Below are positions 1-11,942 of a stretch of DNA of 64,000 nucleotides, piece by piece. The stretch is from Tricholoma matsutake (taxonomy: Eukaryota > Basidiomycota > Agaricomycetes > Agaricales > Tricholomataceae). How positions within the stretch are numbered: the first letter of the stretch is position 1; the number at the start of each line of letters is the position of its first letter. The notes under the pieces are model-generated. The model had not been told where the DNA came from and made no database searches. It saw only the letters and a program-made list of their open reading frames with translations. The DNA lies in NCBI GenBank assembly GCA_026075535.2, contig AP026539.1:6138001-6202000 (forward strand), written 5' to 3'. The position numbers and the translations under genes were made by a program.

Positions 1-774
1 GGGCTCTCTAGGTTGAGCTGACCAAATTGCATGGTAAGCACATCTCATCTCCATTTTCCTGACACAAATGTATGCTGATGACCATTTTGAACACAGCATC
101 AAACTCGGTTTCGAGAGCTGTGCCTATGTAAGTCCACCTCCCCTCTTCATGAGCTCTATTCCCCAAACTGACCAATCAACCCACCTCTGCAGCACATGTT
201 GTTCCTACAGCCTTATGGGGACTGGGACATGTATGTGTTGGACAGGGACCATGACCATGGATATAGACATGAATGCAAATAGGAGCAGGGGATGTGTGTT
301 ATGTTCAAGGAGGTGGTTGTGGGCTGGGATTGTACTGCTGGCTGTATCATCTTTGCCTGTGCCTGTGTCACCATCTATGTCTATGTCTATGCCTACAGAA
401 CTAGTTTGTCCTGCTTCCCCAAACTTGTTGGGAAGGTTGTGCGTGCTCCTACTCCCACCCTTCTGCTCCTACTACCAGCATTGCTTCTATCCTCCCACTC
501 CCACTCCCACTTTGTTGTATGTAGTTCAGCTTGAACGAAGATTAGCTTTTACCTATTTGTCTATTGGAATGAGGTGCAGCTACTCTGTACAATAAAGGAT
601 ATATCTGCTATGGTGTACTATGAGGCTATGGAGCTATCGAACTACAGGTTACTACCTATCACTACCAAGTGTAAGGGAATGCTACAGTGTACTATAAAAT
701 AAGGGGCAAGCAATGGGACTACCAGTGCTATATTTGCAACATAGCACTACGTTGACCACTGCTTTTTTCCTGAT
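1..774. other. No gene recognised
   Basis: Open frames here (for example 68-595) are short and rich in Ser/Pro/Cys and in CCCACTCC-type low-complexity sequence. None resembles a family I know, and no intron-exon pattern joins them. I see no terminal repeats. The stretch lies downstream of the truncated Tnp2 transposase remnant on the minus strand and may be decayed transposon DNA. Confidence 0.5.
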
Positions 775-1852
775 GAGTGTATAGATGGCATGGGACCCAT
801 TTAGGCCCATTTGGAGTATTCTGAGTTGTCCAGAGTTTTGTGTTATAGGATTGTGATCTTGGGGATGCCTTCCACTGACATTGCCAAGGAATAGGATGAG
901 AAAAGAAGGAAAAGCACTTGGGGCAGCAATGACATTAGTGTTGTCTCAGCTCAAGCTGATGTTTTTCATAAAATGAACCATAGCTTGGCAAATAAAATAG
1001 ATAAAATGTCCCAAATATTTGAGTGTATAGATAACCCCCAAAACTGAGGGGTCCTCTGCCAAAGGTATCTGAGACAATCAGCCATTCCCAACTTATTTGA
1101 CCAGCTCTGTTTTTGAGCCGAGTCACTGTGTCAAAATTTGTTTCTTAAATATGTCAGGAACAAATCATCCAATCAACTAAAGTTAGCAAAAGACCCCCCG
1201 GCTTTTGGGCCTGTCCATATGCTCAAATATTTTAGTGATTTTATCTATTATATTTACCAAGTTATGGCTCATTTTATGAAAAACATCGGCTTGAGCTGTG
1301 GCAACACTAGGCAGCATGCTGTCCAAATGATTTCTGGCTCTGAGCAGTGAAGCCAATATGCTGTATGGACATCATGAGGAAGTTTGATGTTTGGAAGCTT
1401 GACATTGAGTCCAGATGATGAAAGAGCAACCTCGACAATAGAGAGAGTCACAGAAATAATAAGTTGAAGTCCTTGTAGAATTTTGTTGGTGATAGAACAA
1501 CTCACACCAGCTCTATTGTGGAGCCAGATGACAAGGAGGCAGATCATCTTTGTGATAAGTACTGTAGAAAAGTTGATATCTGCATAATTACTATTAGTCT
1601 TGATCTAACAATAACAATGTAGCACTTACCTGTGGGAGAATTAGAAGCTCTAGAACATTTTGGTGATGGGCTTGGGGATGATGATTGCCGCTTCCCCTTT
1701 GCCAGTTGTGAGACAGGCCATTTATCCTGTTTCTCATGCTTCAAATGGGTAGAACCATCAACATACTGTCCTGGCTGTTCAACACCATTGATGAAGATGG
1801 TTTTTGTGCTACAAATTGTGCAGTTACATATGACTAGTATGACTGGAGGCAT
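775..1852 (-). pseudogene. Tnp2-type (CACTA-like) transposase, N-terminal remnant
   Basis: This is the N-terminal part of a DNA transposase of the kind whose C-terminal region carries the Tnp2 domain. The start at 1852 opens with a Cys cluster (CNCTICS) followed by GQYVDGSTHLKHE. A clean intron (1562-1629, GTAAGT...CTACAG) joins in frame to a segment with VIWLHNRAGVS, LPHDVHTAY and EPEIIWTACC. A MITE (936-1309) interrupts the gene at that point. The same protein resumes beyond it with CCPKCF, IPWQCQWKASPRS and LWTTQNTPNGPKWVPC, a string I recognise from basidiomycete Tnp2 proteins. Similarity stops near 775, so the catalytic region is missing. Family assignment comes from memory of these proteins. 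Reading-frame breaks make it a pseudogene. Confidence 0.7.
936..1309. mobile_element. Fold-back MITE inserted in the Tnp2 remnant
   Basis: The two halves are inverted copies of each other. The outer arms (about 936-1062 and 1185-1309) share a TAGTGTTG start, then a CTCAAGC core and a TTTTTCATAAAATGA block, with scattered mismatches. TAG...CTA ends and flanking copies of GCTGCC (minus strand: ATGCTGCC on one side, TTGCTGCC on the other) suggest an 8-bp target duplication with one mismatch, as for hAT elements. About six extra bases lie at the low-coordinate end. It has no coding capacity. Joining the flanks continues the Tnp2 coding sequence (TACC to CCPKCF), which confirms it as an insertion. 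Confidence 0.65.
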
Positions 1853-2275
1853 GGTGAACTTGGTGAAGCCTCAGTGAAGGAAAAGAGGGGGAAAGAATGA
1901 CAGCTGTTTTGGACCATTTTTATAGAAACATCAAAATTGGTTGCTATTGTAACTGATGTACATCCTCTAACTGTCCCATGCAAGAGTCTGATGCCTGTCA
2001 CCATAGTCACTATCATGAGCCTATTGATTTAAACAGATATTTGTTCATAAAAGGACATCAATCCAAGTGCTCAATTTGGTAGGATTATGTAATAAGGTGC
2101 AAACTCCAGTCAATCATGAGTCAACCACGAGTCAACTGCCTCGGAACTTGCCCATTGTGTGAAAGCAACTTGCAATCCACCACCTATTCCCTTTTCACCA
2201 ATTTTGGTAAGCAATATTAACTGAAACATAAAGTTATTCAATTGTGCTCACCTTTGATTACACTTGTGCAGGACA
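1853..2275. other. Intergenic, nothing recognised
   Basis: This is the 420-base gap between the divergently oriented Tnp2 remnant and the next decayed gene. No coding exon, terminal repeat or RNA gene is apparent. A possible splice acceptor (TTGTGCAG at about 2264-2271) just before the downstream ATG suggests the next gene may once have had a further 5' exon here. Confidence 0.4.
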
Positions 2276-3351
2276 ATGGTTAACCCTGGCGCATTCCAAA
2301 AATCCCACAAGGTTTTCCTTCTCGTGGAAAAGGCTGCTTATGCACAAGCAATTGCTGGTGGATTTATGCATGATTGCATCACAGCCATTCAATGTTGCTA
2401 TTTTAAGCACTTCCCTATTGACTATCCACATGAGCAAGAGCCCATGCCCGAGATGATATTAGGTGTAAATGACGATGTGCCTGAACCTGAATACCCTGTG
2501 CCTGAACCTACAACCATGGCTGAAGATGAGTACAAACTCACAGAGGAAGCATTCCAGAAATGACATATGGTGGTTGGATATTGGAAAGAGGTTTGTGGAT
2601 TGTATTTTGCTGTTGATGCTGCTGACTCATTTGTTTAGCAAACTCAACAATGGCTGGTGTATCAGCATTCCAAAGATTGCAACACTTTGACTGGCATGGA
2701 GGGGACCACCAACCCTTATACCATTCTCCTTTAATCTTGGAAGCCGATTGCCTACAATCTCTGGTCCTGTGAGAACCAGAAGGTGGTTGAACTTGGTTTC
2801 CAAGCAGCAAGAGAAAACCTATCAAAGAAAGATTTTGCAGGTGTTCACACAAAACTTACCAAAGACCTATTCAAGGGTTTGCTGAGAGCAGAGCAGAAGG
2901 AGTGGGAGAAGAAGACCATTGAGCACCACAAGATAGCACTTGAGCAATGGAAGCTGAAGTTACACTCCCCGCTGTCACTTGACCCAATTGATTGTCAACA
3001 GTATGTCTGTCATCAGCTTATGATTTCTACTTACTGATAATCCTTTGTTATATAGTTGTATACAAGGACTTGTCAAATTTGCACAGCCATTACTCAGTCA
3101 GCTTCGCATATATATGGGGATGCATATGACATTACTCGCCAGTGGGCCTGAGCCTGGTGATGGTGGTCGTTTAAATGTAATTAGGTGCATCTTTTGAAGG
3201 TTTTTATTACAAGTACAACCCTAACAACCCCCCCTTGGCCATGTAGCTGTCACTCTGGCACCATGCTGGGTGATGTAAAAATGAATTTTGGACACACAGT
3301 GATGATGCTCAACCTGGAAACCCAAACAAAACCCACAAAAAGGCTTCGGAT

Positions 3352-6300
3352 TAGGGATGCCGAAGTTCGGTTCGGTCCGGTTCTCTGAGCTATTTCTCCG
3401 AACCGCAAACCAGAACCTGGCAGCAAGGAGGGGGTAGCCAGAACCGCAAACCAGAACCGAGAGAACTGCGTTCAGCAGGTTCGAACCATAGAACCTAGTT
3501 AGTGAAAAAAAAAATCTCGCATATGAATTTGAGCAACAAGAACAGAAGTGGGTGAGCAGAGAATAAATCAGATGCGCATATGTACACAGTTCAGGAGTAG
3601 GTAGAATATGAGATCATAATTCATCATCAACCTCCATTGGTACCCACGGTTGATCATGCACAGCAGCTTCATCTTCAGCGATGATAAGCCTGTCCTGGTA
3701 ACAGCACTTCAGGATCTGCAATGCTTCGAAGGTATCTGGTTTGAGCTGGTTTCGAGCCTTTGTATCTGTCAATCCACCTGATGAGAATGCGCACTTGGAT
3801 GGGACCAAGGAGCCTTGAATAGCAAGATAATCATGAGCAATGTGGGCTAGTGTTGGAAACTGTGTCTGGTGATGCTATAAATGATGGTAAAACACTGGCT
3901 GTATTTCAAAATATCAGATAACATACCCCCCACCACTTAACCAGATCGTGTTCACCAATCTCCAATGGACTGTTGATGTAATCAAGAAATTCTTGGCATG
4001 GGCTGCGGCTTGCGCGCTCTTGTTCAACACGCCCACGGACTGAAGCATGGATGAATGACATCGCAAATCCCTTTGGCTTCACCGGAGAACCTGTACCCTT
4101 ATGAGAAAATGATGGAAAATGAACATGAAATAAAAATCTCACCTGCGGTTGATGTGGGTGTCTCAGAAAGGGATGTGGGGGGCTCGTAGTAATCGTCAAA
4201 CTAAGGTATGCTAGTAATTAATGACTAAAGTTGAAGGAGGACATGAAGGAAGCATACTAATTTCTGAAATGACGCAAGATCCTTTTCGAAGTTTTCAGAT
4301 GTCCAGTTCTGCTTTGTGTACTTGAGCTTGATGGATGGCTCAAGAGCTGCAGGCAATTGACATGATGAATCTGTTGAGGCAAGTGAACAGGCAATGTACC
4401 AAGACAAACAAAAAATATGTCCATTTGATCAATGGCCATACTATATTTTTGTAATTTTGCTAATCCTTTTACAATACCGTGCCAGACTGGAGCAAATCTC
4501 GGAGTAGCTTCCAGGATCTCCCAGTTCTTAATTAGACATTCGAGGGTAGGTATGGTGCACCACACAGTTGAAACTTTCTCTGAGGAAAATGTAGATTGAG
4601 CATCGCGTGTCTCCTAGCTCTTCATGAGTTGCAGTGAACAAAGTACAAAAATGAATAACTTACTCACAAAACATCATGAACCAACTCAAGTAACTCCCAT
4701 TCTGCTGGGGCAATAGAAAAATCACCATATTTCTTCTTTTTGAGATTGGGCACCTTTGGACTCACATCAGCCAGCAAGCAGAACTTGTCAACGGCCTGTC
4801 AATAGATTAGCATGTCCATTACATGCACAATCAAGTAATACTCACTGCACGATTCAATAGTACTCGGTCCACAAGATCGTACATCGATCCCCATCGAATA
4901 TGGATCCATTTAATTAATTCAAGAGGCTTCAAACCTTCTTCTTGGCACATGGTTGCAAAAAATACTTTTGCTTGTGGAGAAGTGTGTATCTGCATACCAA
5001 GCTCAGCATGCAATATTAATAGAAAAAGAAATGAATTGAACCTGATTGATAAGAGTGAGAACTTTACTGAGAAGATCACCCAGATCAAACTCCATGTCCT
5101 CATCAACTTCCATGTTGTTGTCGATTGGTGTATCACATGCCAGACTTGCAAGCCACTCCAACTTGTCGTCATCATCATCATCATCATCATCATCCTCGTC
5201 ACCATCGTCATCCTCATCATCTAACCCAATATCTCCTGGGGTCCTTGTTTTCTTTAACTTCTTCTTCTTGTATCGTGATGGCATTGGACAAATGGCTTCG
5301 ATAAAGGCCTTGGACCCCAGGCTCAGGGTATGTTCCATACAGCTGAGAAATTGACAATCACTGTCAATTATAACTCAAAGTGAAGTAGAGCCTACTGGCC
5401 ATGGCACTGGGAAGCGATCCACCTCCTACCTGAGGGACTATCTAGAACATGCTGTAGGACTCGCATGGTGCGGTCATTGGTCGTTGCATTGTCTGATGTT
5501 CCCCATCCAAGCTATATGCATTGTAGGTTAGAATAAGCATGTTGGAACCTGCCGTTGGCTCACCTTGTCACAGATACCATACCGATCAATTACATGAAGG
5601 ATTACTGCAGCAGTATTTGCACCACTGTGATTTCCCTTGATTTCCATATAGCCCAAGACTTTTGATCGGAGTTCCCACTCATTGGGCTGATCAGCCTCTG
5701 AATGGATGTAGTGAGCTGTAACCGCAAGATATGGGTCAGATGCATCTGATGTCCACGCGTCAAATGTGATTGAAATCTGGCCTGGAATGTCCTAACCAGC
5801 AAATAAGTTGCATATAGATGGGTAACATAGTTTGAATTATGTCGTACCTTGAATTCTTCTCCTATGCGATCTTTTGCTTCCTCAGCTTTGCGCATGATCT
5901 CCTCCCGTAACTTGGTGCAGTGTGAAATATCAGACTCTGAGGTTTGTGGGCACTGGTATTTGAGAATTCTTTGGAAAGGGGCCTTCTCAACGATGGTAAA
6001 TGCCTGAGAAGACCAGAAGTAAGTGGGTTGGAGAATAACTGCAAAAATCGTACCTTGTCTTCAACCACTACGAGCTCAACAATGTGCTCAAGCAGCCCTT
6101 CCTTTGTCCACTTTGCTGGTTTTGCCTGACTTGGAACCTGGATAAACAAGCCGATATTACCATCTCGGAGCTGAATATCTTCAACCATGGCATCCAACAG
6201 TTCAACACCAGGAAACATCGTGATACCTTGCTCTGTACATTTTGTTTTGTACATATCACCATGAGTTCCCCAGTTCCTGTTGAGAATAGCATCAGGCATC

Positions 6301-7591
6301 AAATGGCGGAGGATGGTAAATAAAATATGTACCAACTAATGTGCTTCCTGAGTGTTGAGACACCACCAGTAAGCCAATCCTTGGATTCGCCGCAATGTCT
6401 AGTGAAAGTGATCGATAAGATCTGATAAGCAAGTACACGTAATAACTACCACGCACTTGCAGACCTCACACCAATGGCCTTTCTCAATCGTGTTATCTGA
6501 CATTGTGCGTGCCTTGGCGGTAAACACGGTTCGAATGTCTGCAGTGCATTGATCTTTCCCATGGGAGCTATGGGCCTTCCTCACCTAGGCAACAAAACAT
6601 CAGTTAAATCAGTCTTGAGTCAACTTCGGGGCATGTTGTGACTTACTGGGTGATCCGTTTCTCTTTGTTCTTGCAGACACTCATATTCGTCAACTTGGTC
6701 TTCACCCTCTGCATCACCCTCCTCTTCATCACAGTTTGCCTCATCATCGCTGTCGACAGTTGCAGTTTTTTTCACTCATTTGTTTGCCCATGCTTTTGGC
6801 TTGGGCGCTGACTTCGAGGTTGCTGGCGCTCTTGGCTTGGGTGCTGACTCGGAGGTTCATGCTTTAGTGGTAGCTGATCTTTTGTGCTTCCTGCCTATTT
6901 CTTCTGTATCCTCAGGATTGGATGTTTGGTTGTCGTCCCCAGAATCTATACCTGCTGCAGCTTTTGCTTTCCTGGATGGCTTGATCACACATTGTTGGCC
7001 AATGATGACCTCCGCCACAACTGCACCAGCAGCCTTCAGGCATTTCATAGCTTCCAACGGGTAGGGTCAACATTACCATAAATGTCAAGAACGCCCAATG
7101 CACTTTTGGAAGACGGTCCCATGGTTATAGACACCCTGTTATTTGGTCTCAACTTGCCTGTTGCAGGAGCGATTGGTGTCTCATCATCACCAGAGTTATA
7201 CCACCTAATATCATTTGCATCTTTCAGCTTGCCATCAGCACCTACAGCACAATCCTCAGAAGCCATCCTAGGAGGGAATAAGGGAAAAGTCTTTTCTTCA
7301 GTTACTCGAATGGTCAAACTATTACTCCAATTTACAGGCACTGATGGAAATGTATATTACTTTTGATCCCAACTTGGACATTTGTGGCTTGAAAATGCCG
7401 TGTCATTTATAGGGTAGGTTCTTGGTTCGAACATGTTCGAACCAAGTTCATATAGATCCTGGAGGCCCTGAACCTGCGACCGAACCTACTGATGAAAGAC
7501 AGAACCAGAACTGGACTGAACCAGAACCGCAGGTCCAGTTCAGGCGTTCAAGGTTCGAACCTAGGTTCTGAACCAAACTTCGGCATCCCTA
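3352..7591 (-). mobile_element. hAT transposon, full length, with perfect 8-bp target duplication
   Basis: This 4240-bp element is bounded by terminal inverted repeats TAGGGATGCCGAAGTT (3352) and its complement AACTTCGGCATCCCTA ending at 7591. The repeats continue with few mismatches for about 28 bp. CTTCGGAT flanks it exactly on both sides (3344-3351 and 7592-7599), giving the 8-bp target duplication typical of hAT elements. Subterminal GAACC/GGTTC motifs are dense at both ends (3361-3490 and 7430-7570), as in other hAT elements where they may bind transposase. It carries one minus-strand transposase gene. The perfect duplication suggests that insertion is younger than most elements here. 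Confidence 0.93.
3614..7341 (-). pseudogene. hAT transposase with BED-type finger and C-terminal dimerisation region
   Basis: A multi-exon DDE transposase that would cut and paste the surrounding element. From the N-terminus (high coordinates): a charged region (6857-7341), a BED-like start (DIRTVFTAKARTMSDN and GHWCEVCK, 6440-6545), GLLEHIVELVVVEDK (about 6055-6100), DIPGQISITFDAWTSDASD near 5735-5790, MEHTLSLGSKAF (5303-5338), PLELIKWIHIRWGSM (about 4870-4930), and the hAT dimerisation segment FLDYINSPLEIGEHDLVKWWG (3927-3990) with FSSGGLTDTKARNQLKP (about 3730-3785). An Asp-rich stretch comes from an (ATC)n microsatellite at 5170-5215. Two in-frame TGA codons near 6776 and 6857 and apparent frame changes suggest it is inactive, although unrecognised introns could explain some breaks. 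Confidence 0.8.
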
Positions 7592-10500
7592 CTTCGGATG
7601 GTATAACACGAGTCAGAGGAAGGATGTGAGGCCCTCTAGATGTCACCTGTCAGACCGACCATCAAATAGTCATAAAACAACTGCTTGTCGAAGCAGTTCA
7701 AAGCTAAAAGAATGTGTTTTTGAGACATTGCAATGATTTTTGAGAAGTTGCAATGATTTGCGAGAAGTTGCAATGATTTTCGAGGTGTTGTGATATTTTT
7801 TGAGGTTTTTTTTGAAGAAGTCTCGAGGAATTTCGAGTGCACTAATATGTTCAGATGCAAGATTGGGGGACTAGACAAGTAGTAGAAGTGAAGAAAAGGC
7901 AAATCGAGGGAAACAGAGCAAAAATAGTGTAATGCAAGGAATTTCAAGGAATTTCGAGGAAATTTAGCATAAAACACCAAACTTCAGACTGAATAAGCCT
8001 AAACTGAACTCTCAAATCACTGTGATCTGGGAGGAAGACGACGACTTTCTTGTTTTTCTTTGTATCTAGTACATCTTTTTATATAAAATAAAGAAAGTAC
8101 CTAAAAAGGCTAGAGAACATGAGGCAAACATGTGGAAAACTCAAGGCAAAGATAATAGAAGTATATCAGAACAATAAAGCGAGACTAGAAAGGGTGAATA
8201 TAACACATGATGAAGAAATAATAAAAAAGAATAGCTAAAAGCGGACTGTCCTTGTTATAAATTGAATGAAACATTCGAGCAGATTGTATGCATGCACATG
8301 CAGTCAAAATGTGTTCAATATACTCGAGATAGTGTCCCATGTGTCCAGCATGCATCCAAAGATCGTTCAAATAGGAAATACTGTGTCCGACAATGTTTTT
8401 TGAGGTTCGATGTTTTTCAAAGATTTTCGAAGTTTTATCAGACTTTATTCATGGCCTGATATCGGTGCGATATTGCTCGACAATGGTAGGGGATATGTCT
8501 GGCATGTGTGCGATGATTATTTGGATAGCGATATAGTGTCTGATGTCAATTTTCAATGTTCGATGATTTTCGAAGTCGGTCAAGGAAATATTGGACTTGT
8601 TCAAAGGCCAATATCACTGCGATATTGCTCGATACTGGTTCGGAACTCATCGACAATGTTCCAGGTGTATGTCCTGAGCTGTATGAAGGTTGGGGGAATT
8701 GTATTATGGCAGCCAAAGGCATATGAAGAATTTCAAGATGTTGCAAAGAGTTTCGAAGCGTTGCAAAGAATTTTGAAGCATTCTTGTGACTTTGCAGAGG
8801 TTCATAGAGCTTCAGAGGGGTTTGTATGGGTTTGTAGAGCTTCGACAATGATCGTAGATGTGTTTTCCGAGCTTGAACGACAAGGTGGACCTATCAGCGG
8901 AGAGGGCCGGATTCAAGCAACACATTCTTCCTCTTTTTGGTAGCTATCTGAAGAAATCATTCAGTGCATTGCCTTTTCTACCCATGCCCTTTTCACATCT
9001 AACCACACTTTTACTTAGCTGTCAAAGAATGCCATGCAAGTGCACTTCCAAGTGACTCATCATCTCTCAGAGTCATAGGTTTCGGAGAGGATGACAAGGC
9101 CCAAGTAGACTGTGCAGTGACCCCCTCTGTACCTGCTTCTGCAGCAGCCATTTTGCCTTCTGTCACTCCTCCTCTTGTTGCACCTTGTGGGCCATCTATT
9201 CCAGCCCAGCATGATCCTGTGGATGTGACAGGCAGACATGAAGGTCCACCAATGCATTTAACCTCCCCCAACTTGTTTCTGCTCCCATCACACAAAGTTT
9301 CACCATTTCAATCCTTACCACCATCCTGCACTGTGTCACCCATCCCATCATCCCCTGAACAACCACCTGCAGTGGCTAGAACCCTGCATTCTGCTCATCA
9401 TCCCACCCTTGTGTTGAACACTTTGATTGATGTCCTTGGAGTCAGTCAGTTGGCAGCCCAGATTAATCCCACTAATGAGGGGATGGATGTCAATCAGGAT
9501 GCCCAACAAGTGACTGAGGGAATTCCTACTGGAGGAGCAAATCCAGGCAGGGGGCAAAATTGAGGAGTGAGGGCTAAAGCACAGGTGTCAGATGGGAGAG
9601 GTGCTGCCAGGGGCCAAATGAAGTGCAAGGGAGGGAACGTACAGGGAGAAGGGCAAAACACAAAACACCAAAGGAAAGGAGACTTAGTAGAAGACATGGC
9701 TGCATCCACCTCCTCCCCTGCTACAGTCATTATTACTCCCCTCTCCAGTTTGTCTTCCCTTGCATCCCACCTCCCTGACAATGCCCCCACATGGGTCCCA
9801 CTTGCACTCAAATTCCTAGAGTCAAAAGTACCCTTGAAACTCTCTGGGGAAGATTGGACAGATCTTGGTGAGAAATGATCCCACACCATCTCGACATGGC
9901 TTTCCCTTGAGATTGGGGCTAGTTTTTCTGCATCAACAAAACTTGGGACTTTGAAGAGGCCTTCTTGCATTTCCAACTGGATTCAATGAGCTTGTGCCCT
10001 GACTTATCACCTGGATATCTTGGACCTTCACAAGTTTGAGTCTGACTTCCTTGCCTGGTGGACTTCACTTCAGCCCAAGTGGAGGCATCATGATGGCAAA
10101 CTCCTTTGAATGGGTGGCAACAACTGGGAACCCCTCCAGTGAACCAGCATCAATGGCCTCCTTAGCACTCTTCTTTTGGAGATACATGATTGGGAAGGGC
10201 AAGACGGCAGCTTGGAAGAGATTGTTGGATGACATTGCATGGGTGCTGCAAGGTCTTACTCAGTTGTGAATGTGGTGGCATAATTTTTTTCATCACTGTC
10301 TTTTTTACTACTATAATATCATGCATGCTGACCTCTCTTTACTTCCCCTGGTGAGAGGCTGTAGTATTCCCCCACAATAACCACCTCAAACATGCAACAT
10401 GGCTCCAGCTCCAACAGAACTAGGTGCACCTACCATCCATCCCCCTGTGACTGCAAAAGCTAGTGGCAAACCTGGCTTCCACTCCTTACCCCCACATCAC

Positions 10501-10606
10501 AAACACGTCTCTCCATCCCCCTGCCAACATCACAAACCCATCTCTCCCCATTACATGAGTACTTTACACTCCCCCACCTATTCTGGTTGGATTCTGGTTT
10601 GTCCGG

Positions 10607-11794
10607 TGATGATACTCAACCCAGGAAAACCACCAAAACAGCCGATGAGGCAACCAATGATATTTGCGATGAGTCAGAGGAAGGGTGCAAGTCATTCCAA
10701 ATGTTTGTGGTCCAACCTATGGGTTGATAACTAGTTGGTACTATTCCTGAAGGTAGTGCTATAGGAACCGAAGGTGTTTGGTGCGGTCCGATCAAGTACC
10801 AATTGATATCAAGGACGATCGACGAGATCGACGGCAGACAATGTTGATCATTGATGGTCGATGTGTGAATTCTGGGGACCTTTCGATAGGTTGATAGTGT
10901 TCAAAGACTATAGCTGATGGCTACGAAGTGTTGGAATAGTTTGCTAGTGCTAATGATCAGAGGATCATAGGAAGATCGAGGACGATGATGGTCACAGAGG
11001 TTTCTCGTCAATTGAGAAAACTCATAGAAGTTTAGATTGTTTTAGAGGATAGATCTGATTCTTAGAACTTAATATGAGATGATAGATGAAGACAATTTCT
11101 TATATTTCCAAGTAGATACTACAGAGTTTTATATGTTTTAAAGAAACTTCCTAAAATGGAATGAGAAACATGTGTAGAACATGAGGCAAAAGATATGAGT
11201 TAAGGCACAAGGCCAAAAAGGAGACTGGAATCCAAACAAGAAAGATATATATCATATGATGAAAGAGTAATAAAGGGTATAGAACTGAAAGGGGACTGTC
11301 CTTTGTGTATAAATCATGCTAAGTCTTGCAATAATTTGTCCAGCGGGTTCTGTGCATGATAGGGACTTGGAACAAGGCTGACCTACTATCAGCAGGTTTG
11401 GGCACGAGTTGGAATCCTTCCTGGCGCATGGTATTCCACCATATAGATAACAAATGTGATGCCCAATGTCGCTCATAGTCTCTCGATATTGATCAATGAT
11501 GGTCGACGATGGTCGACGATGTTCGATCACAGTCGTGGTTTGTTCAAAGATGATCGGGGATGTTCAATGGTCGTTTAGAAGGGGTCTTAGGGGCTTTCAA
11601 CGTAGTCCTAAGGTTGTGTGATGTGGTCTCTTTGTACAATCAATGTTGCTGGTGATGTTTCAACATGGTTGATATGATATCACAATTGATAGACTGGGTT
11701 GTGCTGCATCTGGGACCTTGTAGGAGTTAGCCAATGTGATTAGAATGTGGTTAGAATGACATATCGGCCTTTGAGCCGAGGAGACAACCTATCA
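10607..11794 (-). repeat. gypsy1 3' LTR
   Basis: This 1188-bp copy starts TGATGATACTC and ends ACCTATCA on the plus strand. On the coding (minus) strand it therefore starts TGATAGGT and ends ATCATCA, the usual TG...CA. It is nearly identical to 19770-20956, with differences mostly C/T or G/A. The polypurine tract abuts its inner edge at 11795. Confidence 0.93.
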
Positions 11795-11814
11795 TCCTCC
11801 CCCTTACTGAAATT
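11795..11814 (-). promoter_or_regulatory. gypsy1 3' polypurine tract
   Basis: On the minus strand AGTAAGGGGGAGGA directly precedes the LTR start (TGATAGG). This is where plus-strand DNA synthesis would be primed from an RNase H-resistant purine tract. A near-perfect copy lies inside pol at 15058-15077. Confidence 0.8.
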
Positions 11815-11942
11815 CTGACCATCCTGGTCAGTCGAGCCAAAATAACCAGGTCATGTGACATTGTTGATCATTGATTTAAGGCGCGTTGTGGTTCGAACTT
11901 TTCTCTTTTCATTTGATCTCTCTCATCACCCTCCTTGACAAC

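Larger units (their letters stand above)
3300..8896 (-). mobile_element. Solo LTR of a gypsy1-related retrotransposon, split by hAT
   Basis: The ends match the LTRs of the complete retrotransposon at 10607-20956. The left end TGATGATGCTCAACC corresponds to TGATGATACTCAACC, and the right end ACCTATCA is identical. Internal blocks also match, for example AACATGAGGC near 8115 and GGACTGTCCTT near 8244, which correspond to similar blocks near 11175 and 11293. Without the nested hAT it is about 1.35 kb, against 1.19 kb for the complete element's LTR, so it is a related subfamily. No internal retroelement sequence is present, so recombination probably removed it. A 24-bp-scale repeat of GAGAAGTTGCAATGATTT lies at 7725-7790. 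I see no clear target duplication. Confidence 0.75.
2276..10269 (+). pseudogene. Repetitive basidiomycete protein gene (function unknown), split by an LTR
   Basis: I recognise a multicopy Agaricomycete hypothetical-protein family of unknown function. In order: MVNPGAFQKSHKVFLL and AAYAQAIAGGF (2276-2400), WLVYQHSKDC (about 2651), FAGVHTKLTKDLF (2832-2870), then IQGLVKFAQPLL and LLASGPEPGDGGRLNV (3061-3180). A probable intron follows and ends at TGTAG near 3246, then VKMNFGHT (3276-3299). The solo LTR intervenes. The protein resumes exactly at 8897 with AERAGFKQHILPLFGSYLKK. The C-terminal hallmark FLAWWTSLQPKWR lies near 10046-10085 and DIAWVLQGL near 10235-10262. Several frameshifts and stops show that it is dead. 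It is the host sequence into which the LTR and then the hAT element inserted. Confidence 0.7.

Noticed and set aside
68..595. 175-residue open frame as a gene
   Set aside because: Low-complexity Ser/Pro/Cys composition, no family resemblance, and an overlapping frame of equal quality; it looks like chance.
5046..5354. Ser-rich and Asp-rich open frames around 5170-5215
   Set aside because: They are readings of one (ATC)n microsatellite within the hAT transposase; only the minus-strand Asp frame fits the gene.
9011..9295. Minus-strand frames opposite the 9.1-9.9 kb pseudogene
   Set aside because: They are compl­ementary-strand readings of the Pro/Ser-rich linker and show no family motifs.
9117..9563. 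Independent Pro/Ser-rich gene
   Set aside because: It lies in order between the conserved N- and C-terminal parts of the repetitive protein pseudogene and is best read as its linker.
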